29,832 nucleotides of DNA from Actinomycetota bacterium. GTDB lineage: Bacteria; Actinomycetota; UBA4738; HRBIN12. Below are positions 1-7,211 of this stretch, piece by piece. The stretch lies in assembly GCA_005883885.1 (NCBI GenBank), contig VAYF01000041.1, positions 1 through 29,832 on the forward strand, read 5' to 3'. Made by a program: the position numbers and the translations under genes. Position 1 is the first letter of the stretch, and each line of letters starts with the position of its first letter. The notes below the pieces were generated by a model. It was given only the letters and a program-made list of their open reading frames with translations. It was not told where the DNA came from and did not search any database.

Positions 1-873
1 ATCAAGGCGCCCGTCGCGGGGATCGCGATGGGCATGATCGCCGACGACGGGCAGTTCGTAACCCTGACCGACATCCTGGGTGCCGAGGACGCGCTGGGAG
101 ACATGGATTTCAAGGTGGCCGGAACCAGCGAGTTCGTCACCGCGATCCAGCTCGACATGAAGGTGTCGGGGATGCCGGCCGACGTCCTGGCCGGTGCGCT
201 CCAGCAAGCGAAGGAGGCGCGGCTGCAGATCCTCGATGTGATGCTTGCCGCGCTCCCCGCTCCGCGCGACGAGGTCAGCTCCAAGGCGCCGCGGATCATC
301 ACGATCCAGATCCCGGTGGACAAGATCGGCGAGGTGATCGGGCCGAAGGGGAAGAAGATCAACGAGATCATCGCGATGACGGGTGCCGACATCAACATCG
401 AGGACGACGGCACGGTCTTCATCGGTTCGCGAGAGGCAGAGGGGACGGACGAGGCGGCTCGCATGATCGAGGAGATCGCCAACCCGCGTCCCGTCCTGGT
501 AGGCGAGACCTACGAGGGCATCGTCGTGAAGACCACGACGTTCGGGGCGTTCGTGAACCTGGTGCCCGGTCGCGACGGACTCGTCCATATCTCGAAGCTC
601 GGGCGCGGCAAGCGGCTCTCCACCGTCGAGGAGGCGGTCAAGGAGGGCGACCGGCTGACCGTCCTGGTCGAAGACGTCGACCCGCAAGGGAAGATCAGCC
701 TGAAGCCGGTCGGTCCCGAGTGGGAGGTGCCCGAGGGCACCCAGGTCGAGCCCGCTGGGGAGCGGCGCGACCGGGGCGGCGACCGCGGTCGGGACCGTGG
801 GCCGCGTGGTGACCGGGGCGACCGTCACGGGCGCCGGTTCCGCGATGGCGGCGGCGCCCGCCAGGACGGCTGA
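1..873 (+). CDS. pnp: Polyribonucleotide nucleotidyltransferase (PNPase), 3' part
   Basis: The open frame runs from the first base of the window, so the 5' part of the gene lies upstream; 290 codons remain. The visible protein begins inside the second RNase PH-like core (KAPVAGIAMGMI, then DILGAEDALGDMDFKVAG). It continues into a KH domain with the GxxG loop (IGPKGKKI) and an S1 domain (GETYEGIVVKTTTFGAFV), the standard PNPase order. The C-terminus is a short Arg/Asp/Gly-rich tail (repeated RDRG/GDRG) expected to be disordered and RNA-binding. PNPase is a cytoplasmic 3'-5' phosphorolytic exonuclease of mRNA decay. The M16 peptidase gene starts 11 bp after the stop; pnp followed by an M16 peptidase and dapB is a common arrangement in Gram-positive bacteria and actinomycetes. 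Confidence 0.97.
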   Translation: MKAPVAGIAMGMIADDGQFVTLTDILGAEDALGDMDFKVAGTSEFVTAIQLDMKVSGMPADVLAGALQQAKEARLQILDVMLAALPAPRDEVSSKAPRIITIQIPVDKIGEVIGPKGKKINEIIAMTGADINIEDDGTVFIGSREAEGTDEAARMIEEIANPRPVLVGETYEGIVVKTTTFGAFVNLVPGRDGLVHISKLGRGKRLSTVEEAVKEGDRLTVLVEDVDPQGKISLKPVGPEWEVPEGTQVEPAGERRDRGGDRGRDRGPRGDRGDRHGRRFRDGGGARQDG

Positions 874-884
874 ACCCCGGCATC

Positions 885-2159
885 ATGCCGATCTCGCGCA
901 CCGAGTTCAGCTCGGGGCTGCGGGTCGTGACGGAGCGGATGCCCAGCATCCGCTCCGTCTCGATCGGTTTCTGGGTCCTCGCGGGATCGCGGGACGAGCG
1001 TCCCGCGATCAGCGGCCACTGCCATTTCCTCGAGCATCTGTTGTTCAAAGGGACCGCGACGCGCACGGCGCTCGACATCGCCGAGGCGTTCGATGCGGTC
1101 GGCGGGGATGTCAACGCCTTCACGGCGAAGGAGTACACCTGCTACTACGCGCGCGTGCTCGACCGCGATCTGGAGCTGGCGGTCGATCATCTGGCAGACA
1201 TGTTGCGGCACTCGACCATCCGGGCGGAGGATCTCAAGGCCGAGAGCCAGGTGATCCTGTCCGAGATCGACATGCACGACGACTCCCCGGAGGACGTGGT
1301 TCACGATCTGTTCACCCGGACCTTGTGGCCGGGCCACCCGCTCGGCCGGCCGATCCTCGGGACGCGAGAACGGATCCGCGCGGCGACGCGCGGATCCGTT
1401 CGCGGCTTCTACCGCCGTCACTACATCCCCGGCCAGCTCGTGGTCGCGGCGGCCGGCAACGTGCGCCACGAGGATCTGGTTCGGATGCTCACCGAGCGGA
1501 TGGATGCCGGTCGCGAGCTCTCGGCCCGAGGCCGCTCCACGTGGCGGTTGCGCGATACGCCCCGACCTCCGAAGCCCTCGGGGGACCAGCACGTGCAGCG
1601 GAAGAAGACGGAGCAGGCGCACATCGTCGTCGGGACGAACGGCTTGTCGCGATCGGATCCGGAACGGTTCGCGTTCCTGATCGTCAACACGGCGCTCGGT
1701 GGCGGGATGTCGTCGCGACTCTTCCAGGAGATCCGCGAGAAACGGGGGCTCGCGTACACGGCGTACAGCTTCCACTCGCAGTTCGCCGAGATCGGGCTGT
1801 TCTCGGCCTACGCCGGCACCACGCCGGGGAAGGCTCGCGAGGTCTTCGGGTTGATGCGCGCACAGATCGAAGCGGTCCGCGACGGGGACCTCAACGCGGA
1901 GGAATTCGAACGTGCGAAGGGCCACGTGAAGGGCTCGACCGTCCTGTCGCTGGAAGACCCCGGCGGCAGGATGTCGCGGCTCGGGAAATCCGAGATCGCG
2001 AACGGCGAGATCCTCACGGTGGACGAGATCCTTCGTCGCGTCGAGCGGGTCTCGCTCGATGATGCCCGCCGCATCGCCCACCGGGTACTGTCGCAACCGA
2101 TGACGCTGACGGTGCTGGGGCCGGTGACGCCTTCCTCGTTCGCGGGGGCGCTCGTGTGA
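885..2159 (+). CDS. M16 family zinc metallopeptidase (PepR/processing-peptidase-like)
   Basis: The 424-residue protein carries the inverted zinc motif HxxEH as H47-F-L-E50-H51 (context GHCHFLEHLLFKGT). A third ligand glutamate is at about E127 (VILSEIDMHD), 76 residues after the motif as in mitochondrial processing peptidase. The C-terminal M16C half has the usual GGGMSSRLFQEIREKRGLAY segment. This single-chain type is called PepR or YmxG-like and lies next to pnp in many Gram-positive bacteria; its natural substrates are poorly known. The ATG at 885 has no clear Shine-Dalgarno sequence, so translation is probably coupled to pnp. The stop overlaps the GTG of dapB by 4 bp. Three long perfect inverted repeats (929-959, 985-1010, 1368-1401) lie inside this gene. 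Confidence 0.93.
   Translation: MPISRTEFSSGLRVVTERMPSIRSVSIGFWVLAGSRDERPAISGHCHFLEHLLFKGTATRTALDIAEAFDAVGGDVNAFTAKEYTCYYARVLDRDLELAVDHLADMLRHSTIRAEDLKAESQVILSEIDMHDDSPEDVVHDLFTRTLWPGHPLGRPILGTRERIRAATRGSVRGFYRRHYIPGQLVVAAAGNVRHEDLVRMLTERMDAGRELSARGRSTWRLRDTPRPPKPSGDQHVQRKKTEQAHIVVGTNGLSRSDPERFAFLIVNTALGGGMSSRLFQEIREKRGLAYTAYSFHSQFAEIGLFSAYAGTTPGKAREVFGLMRAQIEAVRDGDLNAEEFERAKGHVKGSTVLSLEDPGGRMSRLGKSEIANGEILTVDEILRRVERVSLDDARRIAHRVLSQPMTLTVLGPVTPSSFAGALV
929..959. repeat. Perfect inverted repeat, 14-bp arms, 3-nt loop, inside M16 gene
   Basis: The arm GACGGAGCGGATGC (929-942) is followed by the loop CCA and its exact reverse complement at 946-959. It lies within codons for conserved residues near the N-terminus of the peptidase, so it is not an inserted element. 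Confidence 0.9.
985..1010. repeat. Perfect inverted repeat, 11-bp arms, 4-nt loop, inside M16 gene
   Basis: The arm GATCGCGGGAC (985-995) is followed by the loop GAGC and its exact reverse complement at 1000-1010, only 25 bp after the previous hairpin. It lies just upstream of the HFLEH codons. Confidence 0.85.
1368..1401. repeat. Perfect inverted repeat, 15-bp arms, GCGA tetraloop, inside M16 gene
   Basis: The arm GAACGGATCCGCGCG (1368-1382) is followed by the loop GCGA (a GNRA-type tetraloop in RNA) and the exact complement at 1387-1401. It encodes about residues 162-173 of the peptidase. Confidence 0.9.
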
Positions 2160-2914
2160 CGACCGTCGGGGTGCTCGGCGCCGCCGGCCGCATGGGCCGC
2201 GAGGTCTGCCGGGCCGTGGACGCGGCCGATGACCTGACCCTGATCGCGGCGGTCGATCCTCATCACCAAGGCATCGCGCTCGGCGACCTCGTCGTCGCCG
2301 GATCCACGGACGAGCTCGAAGGCGTCGATGTCGCGGTGGACTTCACGACCCCCCGGTCGGTGATCGGGAACGCGCGGTCGTGTCTCGGTCACGGGATCCA
2401 CATGGTGATCGGCACGACGGGGATCGGCGAGGACGGGCTCGAAGAGATCCGCAGGCTCACCGGATCGGGCGATGTCAACGCGATCGTCGCTCCGAACTTC
2501 GCGATCGGCGCCGCGCTGATGATGCGGTTCTCGGAACAGGCTGCTCGGCACTTCGATGCGGCCGAGGTGATCGAGCTGCACCACGACCAGAAGGTGGATG
2601 CTCCGAGCGGCACGGCGATCACGACGGCGCAACGGATAGGCGCCGCGCGCGCCGGGGCGTGGGAAGCCCCGGCCGGCGACGCCTCGCACCCCGGCGCGCG
2701 CGGCGCCGACGTTGAGGGGATCCGCGTCCACGGTATCCGGCTCCCGGGCCTCCTCGCTCACCAGGAGGTGATCTTCGGAAGCCCCGGCCAGACCCTCGTC
2801 CTCCGCCACGACACGATCGACCGGAGCGCGTTCATCCCGGGGATCCTGCTGGCGATCCGCACGGTCGCGGACCGGCCCGGGCTCACGGTTGGTCTCGACG
2901 CCCTGTTGGACTAA
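2156..2914 (+). CDS. dapB: 4-hydroxy-tetrahydrodipicolinate reductase
   Basis: The 252-residue cytoplasmic enzyme reduces the DapA product with NAD(P)H in diaminopimelate/lysine synthesis. The N-terminal Rossmann loop GAAGRMG (near residues 8-14), the segment VVIGTTG-like MVIGTTG, and APNFAIGAALMMRF are typical. The substrate signature ELHHDQKVDAPSGTA contains the catalytic HH and the conserved K and SGT. The GTG start overlaps the preceding stop in a GTGA junction, so the gene is translationally coupled to the M16 gene. Its stop overlaps by 4 bp the stop of the opposite-strand exporter gene. A shorter 8-bp stem (2651-2673) is also present. Confidence 0.96.
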   Translation: MTTVGVLGAAGRMGREVCRAVDAADDLTLIAAVDPHHQGIALGDLVVAGSTDELEGVDVAVDFTTPRSVIGNARSCLGHGIHMVIGTTGIGEDGLEEIRRLTGSGDVNAIVAPNFAIGAALMMRFSEQAARHFDAAEVIELHHDQKVDAPSGTAITTAQRIGAARAGAWEAPAGDASHPGARGADVEGIRVHGIRLPGLLAHQEVIFGSPGQTLVLRHDTIDRSAFIPGILLAIRTVADRPGLTVGLDALLD

Positions 2915-3555
2915 CCGCGGGTTCCCTCGACGATGAAGGCGACACCGATCAGCGCGAGCGCTACGGCGAGTGCGGTCCGGATCCACCGCAACCCTCGTTC
3001 GCCCAGCACCCGTCGTCCACCGCTCCCAAGGATCGTGAACGTCAGATCCGAACAGCTGACACCGACGGCCATGGCCAGCGCGGCCGCGAGCGCGGTACCC
3101 GTTCCGCGATCGGACGTCACCTTCGCCATCAAGGCCGACGCGGTCGTCGCGAAGAAGGCCCATGCGCCGGGATTGAGGATCACCGAGGCGATCCCCTTCA
3201 AGGTCGGCCCGAGCCGGCCGACCGTGACCGGAGGGAGGTCGCCGCCCACCGGTGCTCGACCTTCGATCAGGATCGACCGGAGCTCGACGCCGCCGATCCA
3301 CAGCAGGAAGAGACCACCGACCACCTGCAGCGTCCTGATGGTCCCGGGCCCGGGCGCGAGGGACGAGAACCCCAGCGCGAGGGCGACGAGGATGCCGAGC
3401 AGCGTCAGGTTCGCACCGAGCATCACGCGCAGGCCTCCCTCGAGCCCGCGCTTCGCCGTCTCCGACAGGATCAACGTCTGCACCGGGCCGGGGGCCGCGC
3501 CCAACGCGAAGCCGAGGGCGAACGCGCCCCCGATCGCGCCGCCGCCCGGACTCAT
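2911..3555 (-). CDS. LysE-type amino-acid/small-molecule exporter
   Basis: The 214-residue membrane protein has about six hydrophobic segments. The N-terminal LysE/RhtB-family segment AAPGPVQTLILSETAKRG matches the family's conserved PGP...T region. A GGLFLLWIGG helix and a conserved NPGAWAFFATT segment follow. The family exports basic amino acids or homoserine-like compounds; the substrate here is unknown. The start chosen is the ATG at 3555, whose ATGA overlaps the stop of the upstream phosphatase gene; upstream codons belong to the shadow of that gene. It is the last gene of a three-gene minus-strand unit (PduO, phosphatase, exporter). Confidence 0.85.
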   Translation of the reverse strand: MSPGGGAIGGAFALGFALGAAPGPVQTLILSETAKRGLEGGLRVMLGANLTLLGILVALALGFSSLAPGPGTIRTLQVVGGLFLLWIGGVELRSILIEGRAPVGGDLPPVTVGRLGPTLKGIASVILNPGAWAFFATTASALMAKVTSDRGTGTALAAALAMAVGVSCSDLTFTILGSGGRRVLGERGLRWIRTALAVALALIGVAFIVEGTRG

Positions 3556-4028
3556 CGAGCGGTGGATCCCGGCAGTCGCAGCTCCTGGACCTCGATGTCG
3601 CCGTCGTCGCGCAACGTGATGAGCAGGCCCTCGCACTCGCGCATCGGTTCCACCTCATGACCGGTCAGTCCGAGCGCCGCTCGCTCGACGAACGGTGTGT
3701 GGCTGATCGCGAGCCCGCGACCACCTTCGGGGACCCGCTCGAGCAGGGAACCGATCCCGGTGGCCATGCCCTCGGGTGATCCCTCCGTCGGATCCTTCCC
3801 GGCGAGTCCCGGCACGACGGAGTGCGCGAGGGGGAGCTGCTGTCCGGCTCCCCGGAGCAACCACGCGACGGTCTCCGCCGCACGTGCGGCCGGCGAGACG
3901 AAGACGGCCGCGTACACGATGTCCTGTTGCGAGCGGCCGACCTCCATCGCGCGAGCTCGCCCGGCATCCGATAACCGATCCGCGGACGGGTCGCGCGGCG
4001 CATGGCGACGAAGCTCGAGCTGTCTCAT
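3552..4028 (-). CDS. Histidine phosphatase superfamily protein (SixA-like)
   Basis: The small protein of about 158 residues begins MRQLELRRHAPRD, where RRHA replaces the usual RHG phosphohistidine motif as in SixA-type phosphatases. A second conserved histidine lies in LAISHTPFVE. FVSPAARAAETVAWL matches the family's SPxxRAxxTA segment. The family transfers phosphate through the first histidine; SixA members act on phosphohistidine proteins, but the substrate here is unknown. An in-frame ATG at 4040 would add four residues; the ATG at 4028 fits the usual family start better. It overlaps the exporter start by 4 bp and begins 34 bp after the PduO gene. Confidence 0.85.
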   Translation of the reverse strand: MRQLELRRHAPRDPSADRLSDAGRARAMEVGRSQQDIVYAAVFVSPAARAAETVAWLLRGAGQQLPLAHSVVPGLAGKDPTEGSPEGMATGIGSLLERVPEGGRGLAISHTPFVERAALGLTGHEVEPMRECEGLLITLRDDGDIEVQELRLPGSTAR

Positions 4029-4062
4029 GGCCCGGAGCATCTCGAACGGCCCGGCGATCCGT

Positions 4063-4608
4063 CTACCGGCTCATCGGCTCGCTCTCGCCGGCCTGCCAGC
4101 GTGCGAGCACGAAGAGCAGATCGCTCAGCCGGTTGAGGTATCGCCGAACCTCGGGGTTCACCGTTCGCTGTGCCGCTTCGAGCTCCACGACGTGTCGTTC
4201 GGCGCGCCGGACGACCGCGCGCGCGACGTCCATGGTCGCCGATGTCGGGTTCGCACCGGGGACGATGAATGCCTCGGGGAGCGGTCGCTCGGTGACGAGG
4301 TCGTCGATCCTCCGCTCCAGTCGGGCCACCATCATCGAGGACACCAACGAGACGTCGGGCTCGAGCTTCTTCCGCTCCTTCGGATTGCATGCCAGGTCGG
4401 CGCCGACCACGAACAGCTCCCGTTGCAGGGCGAGCAGGTCACCGGCCAGTGCCTCGTCCTCGCAGAGCGACCTGGCCAGCCCCAGCATCGCGACGGCCTC
4501 ATCGGTCGTGCCGTACGCCTCCGTGACCAGGTCCGACTTCGGAACGCGGCCCCCGTAGAGGAGCCCGGTGGTGCCGTCGTCTCCCGTCTTCGTGTAGATG
4601 CGCGGCAT
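4063..4608 (-). CDS. pduO: Cob(I)alamin adenosyltransferase, PduO type
   Basis: The 181-residue enzyme transfers the adenosyl group of ATP to cob(I)alamin, making adenosylcobalamin. The N-terminal ATP-binding signature YTKTGDDGTTGLLYGGRVPKSD is clear. GTTDEAVAMLGLAR corresponds to the family's GTVDELNAxLG, and RYLNRLSDLLFVLAR is the conserved C-terminal helix. The likely consumer in this window is the B12-dependent ribonucleotide reductase NrdJ at 25899. There is no Shine-Dalgarno sequence; a TATGCT box ends 8 nt before the ATG, so the transcript may be leaderless. It is divergent from dapA. Confidence 0.95.
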   Translation of the reverse strand: MPRIYTKTGDDGTTGLLYGGRVPKSDLVTEAYGTTDEAVAMLGLARSLCEDEALAGDLLALQRELFVVGADLACNPKERKKLEPDVSLVSSMMVARLERRIDDLVTERPLPEAFIVPGANPTSATMDVARAVVRRAERHVVELEAAQRTVNPEVRRYLNRLSDLLFVLARWQAGESEPMSR

Positions 4609-4616
4609 GGGCGGCT

Positions 4617-4622
4617 AGCATA
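4617..4622 (-). promoter_or_regulatory. Candidate -10 box of PduO gene (near-leaderless)
   Basis: TATGCT on the minus strand fits TANNNT and is followed by 8 nt and then the ATG at 4608. No good -35 is seen. The overlapping plus-strand TAGCAT (4616-4621) could serve dapA. This is inferred from spacing only. Confidence 0.35.
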
Positions 4623-4631
4623 GGCCGGTCC

Positions 4632-4651
4632 GGCGCCGTCCCCGCGGCGCC
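4632..4651. repeat. 7-bp inverted repeat in dapA leader
   Basis: GGCGCCG, a 6-nt loop, and CGGCGCC lie between the divergent pduO/dapA promoter area and the dapA ribosome-binding site. It could be a leader hairpin, but stems this short are common at this GC content. Confidence 0.35.
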
Positions 4652-4669
4652 ACGAAGGAGGCGTCGCCC

Positions 4670-5557
4670 ATGGCCGGCACGTTCGGCTCCGTCGTCACCG
4701 CGATGGTGACGCCGTTCGGTGAAGATCATGCGCTCGACCTCGACCGTGCCCAGGAGCTGGCGTCCTGGCTCGTCGGGAACGGCTCCGATTCGGTCGTCGT
4801 CGCCGGTTCCACGGGCGAGTCGCCGACCGTCACGCACAAGGAGAAGGCCGATCTCTTCCGCGCGGTGGGCGAGGCGATCACCGGCACGGGCAAGCTGATC
4901 TGTGGCACCGGGACGTACTCCACGGCCGAGACGCTCGCGCTCACGCAGGCGGCCGAAGACGCGGGGGCCGACGGGATCCTCGTGGTGACTCCGTACTACA
5001 ACAAACCACCGCAACGAGGCTTGATCGCACATTTCGAGCATGTCGCCGACGCGACGGAGCTTCCGATCATCGTCTACAACATCCCCGGCCGGACCGCGAC
5101 CCGCATCGAGCACGACACGCTGCTGCGGCTCGCCGAGCGCGCGAACATCGTCGCCGTCAAGGACTCGACCGGCGACTTCCAGGGCATCTCCCGTCTGATC
5201 GCGGAAGCACCCGACGGCTTCGAGGTCTACTCGGGCGATGACTGGGCGACGTTCGGCTACCTGTGCCTCGGTGCGGTGGGGGTCGTGAGCGTGGCGAGTC
5301 ACCTGGTCGGGCCGCAGATCCGGCAGATGATCGAGCTCATCGAGACGGGTGACGTGCCGGCCGCTCGGAAGATCCACGAGACGCTGTCGCCCCTGTTCAA
5401 CGCGCTCTTCGTGACGTCCAACCCGATCCCGCTCAAGGCGGCGCTCCAGATGGTCGGGCGTTCCTGCGGCGAGCCTCGGCTGCCGTTGGTCCCCGCGACG
5501 AGCGACGAGCGTGACCGCGTTCGCAAGGCACTGGAGGACGCCGGTCTCCTTGCCTGA
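4670..5557 (+). CDS. dapA: 4-hydroxy-tetrahydrodipicolinate synthase
   Basis: The 295-residue TIM-barrel aldolase condenses pyruvate with aspartate semialdehyde, the first committed step of diaminopimelate synthesis. The Schiff-base lysine is K164 in VAVKDSTGD. Tyr136 lies in IVYNIPGRT, and GSTGES near residues 46-51 and TPYYNKP near 107-113 complete the active site. The length is normal. A strong Shine-Dalgarno AAGGAGG (4655-4661) stands 8 nt before the ATG. The 3' end overlaps the proposed TTG start of RNase J by 8 bp, and a dapA-rnj pair is a known actinobacterial arrangement. Confidence 0.97.
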   Translation: MAGTFGSVVTAMVTPFGEDHALDLDRAQELASWLVGNGSDSVVVAGSTGESPTVTHKEKADLFRAVGEAITGTGKLICGTGTYSTAETLALTQAAEDAGADGILVVTPYYNKPPQRGLIAHFEHVADATELPIIVYNIPGRTATRIEHDTLLRLAERANIVAVKDSTGDFQGISRLIAEAPDGFEVYSGDDWATFGYLCLGAVGVVSVASHLVGPQIRQMIELIETGDVPAARKIHETLSPLFNALFVTSNPIPLKAALQMVGRSCGEPRLPLVPATSDERDRVRKALEDAGLLA

Positions 5558-7211
5558 CAGCTGCCGGCTCATCTTCCTCGGCGGTATCGGCGAGGTCGGT
5601 CGGAACATGGCCGCCCTGGAGCTCGACGGCCGGCTCCTGATCCTGGATGTCGGCCTGTCGTTCCCTTCGGCGGACATGCCGGGGATCGACCTTGTCCTGC
5701 CCGACATGGAGTACGTGCGTGACCGGGCGGGTGACGTCGAGGCGATCACGCTCACGCACGGGCACGAGGATCATGTGGGAGCGCTCCCATACCTGTTGCG
5801 TGACCTCGGTCGTCGGGTTCCGATCTACGGGACCGCGTTCACGCTCGAGCTCCTCAAGGGCAAGCTGGAAGAGCACGAGGTGACCGATCTCGTGGAGCCA
5901 CGTGTGGCCGTCCCCGGCGGGGGAGCCCAGGCGGGTCCGTTCCGGATGCGCTTCTTCCACGTGACGCATTCGATCCCCGACGGGATGGCCGTCGCGGTCG
6001 ACACGCCGCACGGTTCCGTCCTGCACACCGGCGACTTCAAGCTCGATCAGACCCCGATCGACGGCCAACCCACCGACCTGCACGGCATCGCGGAAGAATC
6101 GGGTCGCGGCGTCCATCTGCTCCTCTCGGATTCGACCAACGCCGAGACGCCGGGACACACCGCGAGCGAGCGGAGCGTCGGCCCGGTCCTTCGTGACATC
6201 GTCGCTCGGGCGCCCGAGATCGTCGTCGTCGCGTGCTTCTCCAGCCACATCCACCGGATCCAGCAGGTGGTCGATGCCGCGCTCGCCGATCAGCGGGTCG
6301 TCTGCTTCCTGGGGCGGTCGATGCAGAACTCGGTCCGGGCGGCTCGCGAGCTGGGGATCCTGCGGGTGGACGACCAGGACGTGATCGACATCGAGGAGGT
6401 GGACAGCCTCGATCCCGGCCGTGTGGTGATCGCATGCACGGGTTCGCAAGGCGAGCCGTACAGCGCGCTGAGCCTGATGGCCGCGCGCGAGCACAAGTGG
6501 GTCAAGCTCAGCGAGGGCGACACCGTCGTGCTCTCCTCCAGCCTGATCCCGGGCAACGAGCCGGCGATCCACCGTGTCGTCGACTCGCTCTACCGGAGCG
6601 GCGCGGACGTGTACCACATGCCGGCCGACCCCGTGCACGCATCAGGTCACGCCGCCCAAGAAGAGCTCCGGCTCCTCCTGTCGCTCGTCAAGCCGAGTTG
6701 GTTCATCCCCGTGCACGGCGAGCGCAGACACCTGCAGCATCACGCGCGACTGGCGGAGGAGATCGGGATCCCGCGCGAACGGATCCTGATCTGCGAGGAC
6801 GGCGACGTGATCGACGTCGGGCGCACGGTCACGAAGGTGGATCGGGTCCGAGCCGGCATGACGTTCGTGGACGGCCTCGGGATCGGAGATGTCGGCGGCG
6901 AGGTCCTTCGCGATCGGAGGAAGCTCGCCGGCGACGGCGTCGTCGTCGTCGTGGTCGGGGTCAACATGCAGACCGGCGAGGTCGTGAGCGGGCCCGACGT
7001 CGTCAACCGGGGGTTCGTCCACGACGGGACCTCGGCCGACATCCTTGAAGAGGCTCGCAAACGCGTCATGCTTGCATTCGAAGAGAGCGCGGAGGCCCAC
7101 GTCACGGACCCATCTGCGTTGCAACAGAACGTTCGAAGGGTACTCAAGCGGTACTTCTTCGACGTGACGCAGCGGAAGCCCGTGATCCTGCCGGTGATCA
7201 TGGAGGTGTAG
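5550..7211 (+). CDS. rnj: Ribonuclease J
   Basis: The metallo-beta-lactamase/beta-CASP ribonuclease is about 553 residues, close to the 555 of RNase J1, and has 5'-3' exonuclease and endonuclease activity on mRNA and rRNA. Metal ligands lie in H70-G-H-E-D-H75. HTGDFKLDQTP and LLSDSTNA follow, then beta-CASP CFSSHIHRIQQ and GSQGEPYSAL, then the late ligand segment HASGHAAQEE and PVHGERRHLQHH. A C-terminal domain ends the protein. The start is uncertain: TTG 5550 gives a family-like start (PDSCRLIFLGGIGEVG) with GGAGG about 12 nt upstream, while an in-frame GTG at 5511 would add 13 residues lying inside dapA. ftsK starts directly after the stop. Confidence 0.95.
   Translation: MPDSCRLIFLGGIGEVGRNMAALELDGRLLILDVGLSFPSADMPGIDLVLPDMEYVRDRAGDVEAITLTHGHEDHVGALPYLLRDLGRRVPIYGTAFTLELLKGKLEEHEVTDLVEPRVAVPGGGAQAGPFRMRFFHVTHSIPDGMAVAVDTPHGSVLHTGDFKLDQTPIDGQPTDLHGIAEESGRGVHLLLSDSTNAETPGHTASERSVGPVLRDIVARAPEIVVVACFSSHIHRIQQVVDAALADQRVVCFLGRSMQNSVRAARELGILRVDDQDVIDIEEVDSLDPGRVVIACTGSQGEPYSALSLMAAREHKWVKLSEGDTVVLSSSLIPGNEPAIHRVVDSLYRSGADVYHMPADPVHASGHAAQEELRLLLSLVKPSWFIPVHGERRHLQHHARLAEEIGIPRERILICEDGDVIDVGRTVTKVDRVRAGMTFVDGLGIGDVGGEVLRDRRKLAGDGVVVVVVGVNMQTGEVVSGPDVVNRGFVHDGTSADILEEARKRVMLAFEESAEAHVTDPSALQQNVRRVLKRYFFDVTQRKPVILPVIMEV

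Noticed and set aside
1808..3658. A 616-codon minus-strand frame
   Set aside because: It runs antisense through the M16 gene and dapB and in another frame through the exporter; no domains, and it conflicts with clear genes.
5764..5800. The 14-bp palindrome TGGGAGCGCTCCCA in rnj, and similar 10-14-bp palindromes (for example CTTCGGGCCCGAAG in dapC)
   Set aside because: Palindromes with 5-7 bases per arm are expected several times by chance in 30 kb at this GC content.
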